Below are positions 28,667-36,251 of a stretch of 64,000 bases of DNA, one piece after another. Location: the NCBI GenBank assembly GCA_002368175.1, contig AP018172.1, forward strand, positions 4,467,001 through 4,531,000, read 5' to 3'. Every line of letters starts with the position of its first letter. Positions within the stretch are counted from its first letter, which is position 1. The stretch is from Calothrix sp. NIES-2098 (GTDB lineage Bacteria > Cyanobacteriota > Cyanobacteriia > Cyanobacteriales > Nostocaceae). Under the pieces are notes generated by a model. That model was not told where the DNA came from. It saw nothing but the letters and a program-made list of their open reading frames with translations, and did no database searches. Made by a program: the position numbers and the translations under genes.

Positions 28667-31048
28667 ATGCTGCCAGCAGAGATTGGTCAACTTTCTAACC
28701 TTACTCAGCTTGATCTCTGGGATAATAAACTGACGATGCTGCCAGCAGAGATTGGTCAACTTTCCAACCTCACTCAGCTTGAACTCACCGAAAATCAACT
28801 GATGATTCTGCCAGCAGAGATTGGTCAACTTTCCAACCTCACTCAGCTTAATCTTAGTCGTAATCAGCTGACGATGCTGCCAGCAGAGATTGGTCAACTT
28901 TCCAACCTCACTCAGCTTGACCTCACTGAAAATCAACTTATAGAGTTACCTAAAGAGATTACCCAACTATCTAAATTAAAATCAATAGCCCTCAGTAGCA
29001 ATCAATTAATAAACCTGCCTTCAGAACTTGGGCAGTTACGCTTAACAAGGCTAACATTTGGTGGAAATCCCTTAGTGTCGCTGCCACCAGAAATCCGCAA
29101 GCAAGGCTTTAGAGCAATCCTGAACTTTTACAAGCAACAGAAAGAACAAGAAACAGATTATCTCTACGAAGCTAAATTACTCATTGTGGGAGAAGGTGGT
29201 GTGGGTAAAACTACCCTAGCCAAAAAAATTCAAAGCTTAGATTATCAGCTAGAGCCAGATGAAATCTCTACTGAAGGTATTGATATAATTCGATGGAGCT
29301 TCTTATTAGAAAATGCCAGAGAATTTCAAGTTAACATTTGGGATTTTGGTGGTCAAGAAATTTATCATTCCACTCACCAGTTTTTCTTGACGAAACGCTC
29401 ACTTTATCTACTTGTTGCTGATACTCGAAAAGAAGACACAGATTTTTATTACTGGCTGAATGTAGTAGAACTTTTAAGCGATAACAGCCCCTTGATTATT
29501 ATAAAAAATGAAAAGCAGGAGCGCAAACGTGAAATAAACGAGCGACAATTACGGGGCGAATTTACCAATCTTAAAGAAACACTCTCTACTAACCTTGCTA
29601 CTAATCGCGGTCTGCCAGAAATTATCAATAAAATTAAGCATTATATTAGTAACCTACCCCATGTAGGAACAGAACTACCCAAAACTTGGATCAAAGTACG
29701 AGAAGCTCTAGAACGAGACTCCCGCGACTATATTAGTTTGCAAGAATATCTAACTATCTGCCAAGAAAATGGGTTTACTACACTGGAAGATAAACTCCAA
29801 CTCAGTGCTTATCTACATGATTTAGGTGTATGCCTTCATTTCCAAGAAGATGATATTTTAAGAAAAACTGTAATTCTCAAGCCAACTTGGGGTACAGATG
29901 CTGTTTATAAAGTATTAGATAACTCAAAAGTAATTCAAAATTTGGGTAAATTTGATCGCCATGATTTAGCAAGTATTTGGAATGAAGAAAAGTACTTCTA
30001 TATGCATGGAGAATTGTTGCGGTTAATGATGAATTTTAAATTGTGTTATGAAATTCCCAGTAGCCCTGGTACTTACATTGCACCACAACTACTGAACCCA
30101 GATCAACCAGATTATGATTGGAAAGACAATGATAACTTACTTTTACGCTATGAATATGAATTCATGCCCAAAGGTATTTTGACTCGTTTCATTGTTGAAA
30201 TGCACTCATCGATTGAAGGACAAAACTGTGTTTGGAGAAGCGGTGTTGTCCTAAGTAAAGACCAAGCGCAGGCAGAGGTGATTGAGTATTATCGCTATCA
30301 CAAAGGAGAGATTCGGATTCGTGTTTCCGGAAAGCGTAAGCGAGATTTGTTAGTGACAGTGAGGCACGAACTCGAAAAAATTCACTCTTCTTACGAACGT
30401 TTGAAGTATAAAACACTAGTTCCCTGCAATTGCCAAAACTGTAAGGGTAAACAAACACCCCACTTTTACCCATTACAGGTGTTATATAAATTCATAGATG
30501 ACAAACAAAATCAGATTCAGTGTCAAAATAGTTACGAGATGGTAAACGTTCGAGGTTTAATTGACGATGTAGTTCTGGAACAACCTCGTTCAAAGGCTCA
30601 ACATTCTTGGGGACAAGAAGCTATAAATGAATTTGACGCACAAATTTTAAGAAGTATGGCAGACAATAATAAATACAATATCAAAGCTGAATTTGTTCAA
30701 ATTACTGAGAGTAACAAGGGCGAAGTTATTGGCAAAAAATATGCTTCCGATCCAGGCTTTCAGGAAGCACTAAATGAGATTATCGATATATTAAGAAAAA
30801 TACAACAAGAAAATCCAACTGCAACAGAAGCAGAAGCAGAGGAAATAATTGAGGCACAATTTGAAGAGATTCAAACCAATCAACCAACTAAATGGCAGAG
30901 ATTTCGGCGACAACTATTGAATCGGGAACGTTGGTTTAATGGTGGCAAAGAAGCTTTGAGTGAAGTTGCTAAACATTATGTCGAAGGCAATGTTGTTTAC
31001 AAAGCAGGGCTAGCGTTTCTTGACGGCTTCAGTGAAGATGAGGAGTAG
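28667..31048 (+). CDS. LRR-Roc-COR GTPase (C-terminal part)
   Basis: This 793-aa ORF lies in the same frame as the preceding LRR fragment; ATG 28667 is the first ATG after the nonsense codon. It contains about seven more LRRs (residues 1-140), then a Roc GTPase with P-loop VGEGGVGKTTL (about 175-185), the G3 motif WDFGGQEIYHSTHQFF and a G4-like IIIKNEK. A COR domain (LKPTWGTDAVYKVLDN onward) and a helical C-terminal tail follow. Roco proteins are GTP-dependent dimeric switches related to human LRRK2, with LRRs as sensors. A small Cys cluster (CNCQNCKGKQTPHF) in the COR region may bind metal. No kinase follows, so output is unknown. Confidence 0.88.
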   Translation: MLPAEIGQLSNLTQLDLWDNKLTMLPAEIGQLSNLTQLELTENQLMILPAEIGQLSNLTQLNLSRNQLTMLPAEIGQLSNLTQLDLTENQLIELPKEITQLSKLKSIALSSNQLINLPSELGQLRLTRLTFGGNPLVSLPPEIRKQGFRAILNFYKQQKEQETDYLYEAKLLIVGEGGVGKTTLAKKIQSLDYQLEPDEISTEGIDIIRWSFLLENAREFQVNIWDFGGQEIYHSTHQFFLTKRSLYLLVADTRKEDTDFYYWLNVVELLSDNSPLIIIKNEKQERKREINERQLRGEFTNLKETLSTNLATNRGLPEIINKIKHYISNLPHVGTELPKTWIKVREALERDSRDYISLQEYLTICQENGFTTLEDKLQLSAYLHDLGVCLHFQEDDILRKTVILKPTWGTDAVYKVLDNSKVIQNLGKFDRHDLASIWNEEKYFYMHGELLRLMMNFKLCYEIPSSPGTYIAPQLLNPDQPDYDWKDNDNLLLRYEYEFMPKGILTRFIVEMHSSIEGQNCVWRSGVVLSKDQAQAEVIEYYRYHKGEIRIRVSGKRKRDLLVTVRHELEKIHSSYERLKYKTLVPCNCQNCKGKQTPHFYPLQVLYKFIDDKQNQIQCQNSYEMVNVRGLIDDVVLEQPRSKAQHSWGQEAINEFDAQILRSMADNNKYNIKAEFVQITESNKGEVIGKKYASDPGFQEALNEIIDILRKIQQENPTATEAEAEEIIEAQFEEIQTNQPTKWQRFRRQLLNRERWFNGGKEALSEVAKHYVEGNVVYKAGLAFLDGFSEDEE

Positions 31049-31073
31049 TGTAAGCCCACTAATCAAATTTCAA

Positions 31074-31096
31074 AGGCGGGAAAACCCCGCCCCTAC
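31074..31096. repeat. GGCGGG hairpin repeat between convergent genes
   Basis: GGCGGG and CCCGCC arms form a short hairpin followed by CCTAC. A closely related sequence lies at 56051-56073. It may terminate either or both convergent genes (Roc-COR and gatD). Confidence 0.5.
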
Positions 31097-31108
31097 AGAT
31101 ACAGTATT

Positions 31109-31927
31109 TTAAACGTTAGCCGCCGCTGGGGTTGGTAAATTTACTTTCAACCGCTTAAACATGGCTTCCCGTGCTTGCATAGCTAAAGTATCATCTAATG
31201 GTTCTAGGGTAATTGGCTGTTGATACTTCAGCCGCAACGCTGTCTGAATTAGCCAGTCTGCAACAAAGGGATTTTTTGGTAACAAGGGGCCGTGAGAATA
31301 GGTTGCGATCGCATTCTGATAAAATGCTCCCTCAGTCCCATCTTCACCATTATTCCCCAAACCGTAAACTACTTTTCCCAAGGCTTCTACTTTCCCCAGC
31401 TTGGTGCGTCCGCCGTGATTTTCAAAGCCGACTAAATACGGCGTGCTACCTGTCATCGCTTTTAAATCTTGCGCTAGGCGAGAAGCTGTAACTTCAATTA
31501 CTAAATTCCCGATGCAACGTTTAGTATTTTCACCAGGATGCACAGAGACTAAATCTAATATTCCCAAACCTTCAATGCGCTGTCCGAGTCCGGGTTCGTA
31601 ATAATGTCCGAGTAACTGAGGTGAACCACAGGTAAATACTCCTGGCGTGCCATTTTCAATTTTTTCACGCATAGCATCGGCTTTTGCACCTTGCAAATCG
31701 CGCATAACAATTTCTTGCTGGCGGTCTTGTGCGCCACCACCGACAATCAAATCTACAGATTTAATATTTTCTGCTGTAGTATTTTGATCTAAGGGTACAA
31801 CTTTAACGCTGAATCCTCGCCATTGAGCGCGACGTTCTATAGTAATTACATTACCGCGATCGCCATAGGTACTCATCAGCGTCGGGTATAACCAACCAAT
31901 TGTAATTTCAAATTTTTGAGAAGTCAT
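31109..31927 (-). CDS. gatD: Lipid II isoglutaminyl synthase, glutaminase subunit
   Basis: This 272-aa class I (CobB/CobQ-like) glutamine amidotransferase supplies ammonia to MurT for amidation of D-Glu in lipid II. The nucleophile is Cys100 in GVFTCGSPQLLG and the catalytic His is H212 in TYSHGPLLPKNP. Other family blocks are the N-terminal YPTLMSTYGDRGN and LVGFENHGGRT. The partner murT lies upstream on the same strand but is separated by about 1.1 kb holding a MITE and a plus-strand gene. The pair is more often adjacent. Confidence 0.9.
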   Translation of the reverse strand: MTSQKFEITIGWLYPTLMSTYGDRGNVITIERRAQWRGFSVKVVPLDQNTTAENIKSVDLIVGGGAQDRQQEIVMRDLQGAKADAMREKIENGTPGVFTCGSPQLLGHYYEPGLGQRIEGLGILDLVSVHPGENTKRCIGNLVIEVTASRLAQDLKAMTGSTPYLVGFENHGGRTKLGKVEALGKVVYGLGNNGEDGTEGAFYQNAIATYSHGPLLPKNPFVADWLIQTALRLKYQQPITLEPLDDTLAMQAREAMFKRLKVNLPTPAAANV

Positions 31928-32051
31928 ATTTGTTAATAAGGCAGAGGGCAGGAGGCAGAAGGGAAGAGAAAGTTTTTATCTTTGGTTGCGAACTTTATAG
32001 CAGTTATCAATGGCATAGAATACAGACCATTCGTAGGGGCACAGCAATGCT

Positions 32052-32248
32052 CATTGGTGTCAACTTAACGTGAAACCCGCTTTGTGCAAAGGTTTTGCCC
32101 TCACCCCCAGCCCCTCTCCCTGAAGGAGAGGGGAGCAACAGATTCAATTCCCCTTCTCCCTGAGGGAGAAGGGGTTAGGGGATGAGGGCGCGAGGGTTTT
32201 TGTACAACACCCGCCGTATATAGCTTTTAGCTTAAGTTGACACATAAG
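32052..32248. mobile_element. MITE copy 1, flanked by 9-bp direct repeats
   Basis: This 197-bp non-coding element has inverted ends centred on TGTCAACTTAA (32058-32068 and complement ending at 32242). The direct repeat AGCAATGCT flanks it (32043-32051 and 32249-32257). Its middle carries two hairpins of the CCCTCTCC/GGAGAGGG type. Outside the element the flanks are the two halves of a GTAGGGGCACAGC palindrome, so it seems to have inserted into that repeat. A second copy with the same ends and interior lies at 54981-55162. Confidence 0.75.
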
Positions 32249-32572
32249 AGCAATGCTGTGCCCTTAGCGTATATTGCATCCAAACGAGAACCGCCATAGT
32301 TCATAGAGTCTAATGCCTAACTAAGATCGCTCATATTTTTTTCTCTTTATTGTCAGAGAATCCGGTTTATATCTAGAGTTTGGGTCAGCATATCGCACAT
32401 TTGGCTTAGTTGCTATGTTTATTCGTATTTTATGTAACAGTTTTGCAGTAACATTTTGCCGATAATCCCAAAAGAGTTACCAGGGAATTTCAAAAATCAG
32501 TTTCAGTTTTCCTGTGGAGCCGTAAGATTACAGATTGGCATAGGTTTGTTTCACAACCTGAAAAATTACTGT

Positions 32573-32974
32573 ATGGATTGTAAAACTGCTACATTAGTCT
32601 ACCAAACTGAGAATCATCTCGAAAAAATTCGTGAGATTTTCCCCGAAGCATGGAAGTTCTTGGAAGAACAATCTTTTGCTTACGTTCAAGCTAAGAAAGA
32701 TAATTTTGATTCAGCTGTTAAAGATTTAGTAGGTGAAACCAAGTTTAAATTTAGAATGGTTCACCGTGACGATAAAGACCAACTCACTAAAGACCTTTCG
32801 GAATTATTAGGAGATATTACCTCCCGCTTACTTTTAGAAAAGCATTTTTCAGAATTAGTTGGTCAAAAAGTTTTCTTTAGTACTATTTGCTGTAGCAGCC
32901 ATCTAACAGCTGACCATGAGTTGACTTTAGAAGAGGTGCTGCCAATTCAGCGTGCAGCGGTTAAGTTGCAATAA
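32573..32974 (+). CDS. Hypothetical protein between gatD and murT
   Basis: The frame is open from a TTG at 32456, but the ATG at 32573 gives a cleaner 133-aa product starting MDCKTATLVYQTENHLEKIR. It is soluble, charged and helical (EAWKFLEEQSFAYVQAKKDN). Two further Cys lie in FFSTICCSSHLTADHEL near the C-terminus. The family is not recognised. It lies opposite in strand to gatD and murT and interrupts what would be their operon. The start is uncertain because neither candidate has a clear Shine-Dalgarno. Confidence 0.6.
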   Translation: MDCKTATLVYQTENHLEKIREIFPEAWKFLEEQSFAYVQAKKDNFDSAVKDLVGETKFKFRMVHRDDKDQLTKDLSELLGDITSRLLLEKHFSELVGQKVFFSTICCSSHLTADHELTLEEVLPIQRAAVKLQ

Positions 32975-33044
32975 ATTGGAAGGAAGGCGGACAAGGGGGA
33001 CAAGGAAAAGTTACTCTTGCCGATGCCCAATGCCCCATTCTTTA

Positions 33045-34385
33045 TTACCGAATCTTCCTCCCAGTTAACACTTCACGCACATTCAACATCGCTGTATATG
33101 TGGGTAAAATATGCAGCGTTTCGTTGTTGGGTGTACGCGCTAATGCTGTGTTAATAGCATCGCGTAAATCTTCTTCGACAATTAGATTAAAATTAGTTTC
33201 AGGATTGGGATCGCTGTAACGCAAACGTAAGGCCATATCATAAGCGCGATCGCCACTTACAACTAAAGTACCTCCACGCTGGACTAGTTTCTCTGTATCT
33301 ACATCCCAAATCCAAGATACATCTTCGCCATCTTGCACGCGATCGTTTAATACTAGCAAAGTAGTTTTATCTGTACTTTCCGTGACTACGCGAATTGTTT
33401 CATTAGTCCCAACAGGATTTTTTGATAATAAAATCCGCACTTTTTTCCCGTTAATTTCCAATTCTTCCGCACGACCGAAAGCTGCTTGGAAGTTGGGAAT
33501 GGTATCGCGGATAGTCGCCTCATCAACTCCTAATTCTTGGGCAGCAGTGGCAGCAGCTAAGGTATTGTATTTGTTGTACAAGCCGACAAGAATTTGCGGC
33601 CATTCGCTGCTGTTGAGGCTGGGTTGACTTCTACTAAAGCCGCAATTAGCACAGCTATATTCGCCCATGTGAGACAAGTACACGCCTTTATAGTCAAGAG
33701 CTTGTCCGCATCTGGGGCAATAGATAGAATCAACAGCATGGGGAATTGCTTCTAAATAATTCTCCGGTTCAGTCAAACCGAAAAATGAAACTCGCTGTTG
33801 GGATAATTGTTGACCGAGATAGCAGATTGTGGGATCGTCAGCATTTGCGACTACGATAGTGTCAGGTGATAAAGTAGCGATCGCACGTCCCCATCGCTTA
33901 CTAATAGTATCGACTTCGCCGTATCTATCGAGTTGGTCGCGAAACAAGTTTAAACACAGAATCAGCTTTGGTTGAATTGGTGCTAATACCCTAGGTAAAA
34001 TATTCTCATCAACTTCTAAAATGGCATAGTCAACATCTAAGCTACCTGTTAAGCTGGCGTTGTCCATCAGCGCTGTCATCAAGCCATTTTCCAAATTTGC
34101 GCCTGTAGAGTTATGCGCCACGCGGTAGCCTTTGCGTTCGAGAATTTCTCGTAATAGCAGCGATGTAGTAGTTTTACCATTAGTCCCAGCAATGAGAATT
34201 GCCCCTTGCTTTACCTGCTGACTCAATAATTGCAACAGCCTAGGTTCGATTTTACGAGCAATCGAGCCTGGTAATACACTAGCAGCACCCAGACGGAGCG
34301 ATCGCACCATAAAAGTCACGCTTTTCGCCACCGACACCGCCAAACCAAGTCTGAATCTATCTATAAGTTGTATTTTGTTTTCCAC
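33045..34385 (-). CDS. murT: Lipid II isoglutaminyl synthase, Mur-ligase-like subunit
   Basis: The 446-aa product has the Mur ligase ATP loop AGTNGKTTTSLLLREIL and the MurT hallmark, a four-Cys zinc ribbon inserted in the central domain (CPRCGQALDY, then CANCGFSRS). The C-terminal DUF1727-type domain contains LVLNDRVQDGEDVSWIWDVD, including the Asp thought to activate ammonia. With GatD it converts the alpha-carboxylate of D-Glu in peptidoglycan precursors to an amide. The start is read as GTG at 34385 (MENKIQLIDRFRLG). The upstream region holds a CCCCACACT short tandem repeat. Confidence 0.92.
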   Translation of the reverse strand: MENKIQLIDRFRLGLAVSVAKSVTFMVRSLRLGAASVLPGSIARKIEPRLLQLLSQQVKQGAILIAGTNGKTTTSLLLREILERKGYRVAHNSTGANLENGLMTALMDNASLTGSLDVDYAILEVDENILPRVLAPIQPKLILCLNLFRDQLDRYGEVDTISKRWGRAIATLSPDTIVVANADDPTICYLGQQLSQQRVSFFGLTEPENYLEAIPHAVDSIYCPRCGQALDYKGVYLSHMGEYSCANCGFSRSQPSLNSSEWPQILVGLYNKYNTLAAATAAQELGVDEATIRDTIPNFQAAFGRAEELEINGKKVRILLSKNPVGTNETIRVVTESTDKTTLLVLNDRVQDGEDVSWIWDVDTEKLVQRGGTLVVSGDRAYDMALRLRYSDPNPETNFNLIVEEDLRDAINTALARTPNNETLHILPTYTAMLNVREVLTGRKIR

Positions 34386-34489
34386 AGTAGCTAATAACTT
34401 AACTTTTAAATTAATTTTGTGAGTGTAGCGAATCCTTGCTCAAAAAGCCAGTCATATTGAATATTGGCCATTAGGCATTTGTTCTTCTT

Positions 34490-34560
34490 CCCCTCATCTC
34501 CCCCTGCTTCCTTGTCTCCCTTGTCTCCCCACACCCCCCACACTCCCCACACTCCCCCTT
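34490..34560. repeat. (CCCCACACT)n short tandem repeat
   Basis: A degenerate C-rich run made of CTCCCC and CCCACACT words lies between murT and the thylakoid protein gene. The same type occurs at 22038-22086 (complement), 45595-45626 and 47900-47948. These resemble the short tandemly repeated repetitive sequences of heterocystous cyanobacteria. Confidence 0.7.
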
Positions 34561-34675
34561 CCCGTCCCCAAAGGCGTTATCTTAAAAAATGGTGCCAGGA
34601 CGTAATCATATATCCAGCGCTGCTTGCTGAATTCAGCACAAACTCACAAAATAGTAGCTCTCAAGGTTTCTTTTG

Positions 34676-35260
34676 ATGAATGGCTTAAAGTTTCCTTTTT
34701 TACATAAAAAAACTAATTGGCAACAATTGATTTCTAAAGCTCTGGTGCTACTTGCGTGCTTGTTAATCCTCAATGTCCAACCAGCGTTTGCTGGTATTAA
34801 GGATGACAATTATGATGGCAACATTTTCGTAGTTTATGCTGGTAATGGTTCGCTAGTTCCTTCCAAGCAGACACTAGCACAAACCCTAAAAGAGCATAAA
34901 CCAGCATTTTTGGCTTATTATGTTGATGACAGCAAAGATTGTAAGGAATACGCCATTACAATTTCACGGGTACAAGAATTCTACGGTAAGGCAGCAGAGA
35001 TTATCCCTGTCAGTGTAGATACGATCCCATCTCAAAAAACTGACGACCCTAACGATCCAAGATATTATTACTCTGGAGTTGTGCCACAAGTTGTAGTGTT
35101 CGATCAATCAGGTAAAGTAGTTTTAAATAAGCAGGGTCAAGTACCTTTTGAAGAAATAGACGATCGCTTTCGTGAAGTGTTTGATTTACTACCTCGTACT
35201 GAATCAGTACAGTTAAAGCGGCGTTCCTTCAATGAATTTAGTAGTGAGTTAAGTAAGTAA
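34676..35260 (+). CDS. Thioredoxin-fold thylakoid membrane protein (PSI accumulation factor-like)
   Basis: The 194-aa product starts at ATG 34676; the frame could begin one codon earlier at a TTG. A signal or anchor helix spans about 22-40 (ALVLLACLLILNVQPAFAG). The remaining domain has a thioredoxin-like pattern (NIFVVYAGNG, PAFLAYYVDDSKDCKEYA, SGVVPQVVVFDQSGKVV) with a cis-Pro-like VPQ but no CxxC. Only a single Cys (DCKEY) is seen in the active-site region. This matches a cyanobacterial family described as needed for photosystem I accumulation; I recall that role from family knowledge and cannot verify it. A strong terminator follows. Confidence 0.65.
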   Translation: MNGLKFPFLHKKTNWQQLISKALVLLACLLILNVQPAFAGIKDDNYDGNIFVVYAGNGSLVPSKQTLAQTLKEHKPAFLAYYVDDSKDCKEYAITISRVQEFYGKAAEIIPVSVDTIPSQKTDDPNDPRYYYSGVVPQVVVFDQSGKVVLNKQGQVPFEEIDDRFREVFDLLPRTESVQLKRRSFNEFSSELSK

Positions 35261-35264
35261 CTTT

Positions 35265-35297
35265 GGGGGTAGACCAAATTGGTCTGCCCAAATTTTT
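35265..35297 (+). terminator. Rho-independent terminator
   Basis: GGGTAGACCAA at 35267-35277 pairs with the TTGGTCTGCCC arm ending at 35289 (one G-T pair). The run AAATTTTT follows. Confidence 0.72.
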
Positions 35298-35444
35298 CGT
35301 GATATCTGATACTACATTGCCAATTTTGCCAAGAGATAATCTTTAAATAATCTGATTTAACAATAGAGAAACTTAATTCATAGTCTATAGTCCTTAATAG
35401 ATGACTAATGGCTAATTACCAATGACTAATTAGAGTGTGTTCTG

Positions 35445-36053
35445 ATGTCAAAGGTTTATACTACCGAAGAACTCATCCAAATTTTGGCAGCCGAACGTCA
35501 AGCTTGTCTCAAAGGAGAACGCCTAAAGTTAGAAGTAACAGTCTCAGGCAATCCTTTAATTGACCAGTTTATCAGAACTGATGGGCTGCAAAAGTTCACT
35601 GCCTATCAAGATTTTAAAGCTGCCATTCACGACTATCAAAGAGAAAATCGAGTGTCAGGAATTGTTTGGCATGAAGTGAATGTCAAAGGTAAAACTGTGC
35701 GTTATCCCAAAATTGATAGTGAGTTAATTGCGCTGAGTCCTGACTTAGAAATATTACAATCTGCCAAAAATTCTATATTGGAATTTTGGTATGAAGTCAC
35801 ATTAGAAATGGATTTATATTTGAGTTTTAATAACAGCAAACAATATCAACAAATTAACCAACTTGATGTAGAAAGAATTGCTCAAAGAACAGAATGGGCA
35901 AGTTTATGGAAATGGGAAAATTCCAACTTTTTAGAAATAATTTTGCAGTTAGGTTGGGGTCAACCAGAAGAAGCATATTATAAACGTGGCAGACCGCATT
36001 CTGGTAGCGAATACATTCATGCGGTAAATCCAGGCAATCGTCCGATTGGTTAG
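35445..36053 (+). CDS. Hypothetical protein, cyanobacterial
   Basis: This 202-aa soluble protein (start MSKVYTTEELIQILAAERQA) is not recognised. It is rich in Trp, Tyr and Glu, with the segments VSGIVWHEVNVKGKTVRYPK and ERIAQRTEWASLWKWE. The acidic, aromatic composition and lack of membrane segments suggest a globular cytosolic protein. It is flanked upstream by ATGACTAAT-type heptamer repeats and downstream by a kinase remnant. Confidence 0.6.
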   Translation: MSKVYTTEELIQILAAERQACLKGERLKLEVTVSGNPLIDQFIRTDGLQKFTAYQDFKAAIHDYQRENRVSGIVWHEVNVKGKTVRYPKIDSELIALSPDLEILQSAKNSILEFWYEVTLEMDLYLSFNNSKQYQQINQLDVERIAQRTEWASLWKWENSNFLEIILQLGWGQPEEAYYKRGRPHSGSEYIHAVNPGNRPIG

Positions 36054-36113
36054 TTAAAAACTGAGGATAAGAATGCTGAAATCTATCATCAAAATTTCGG
36101 AAAAATCGGCAGA

Positions 36114-36176
36114 AAATTGAGTTTTAACTCTGTTTTGGGTGAAGGTACTGAATTTCTCATTAAACTTCCCATGTAA
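36114..36176 (+). pseudogene. C-terminal remnant of a hybrid histidine kinase
   Basis: The 21 codons read KLSFNSVLGEGTEFLIKLPM-stop. This matches the last residues of the full kinase at 42230 (KLSCKSVLGEGTEFSIKIPV). Weakly similar sequence continues upstream to about 36081, then similarity ends at the preceding gene. It is best read as the tail of a deleted tandem copy lying directly in front of the intact gene. Confidence 0.8.
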
Positions 36177-36251
36177 ATTTTGCCTTTGGCTTAAAGATGA
36201 CTTGATATCTCTGGGAATACTAGATCGATAAATGACTATGATGAGCGCAAT

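Noticed and set aside
28316..28936. 206-codon minus-strand ORF opposite the LRR region
   Set aside because: Shadow of the 69-bp LRR repeats; the plus strand encodes the genuine LRR protein.
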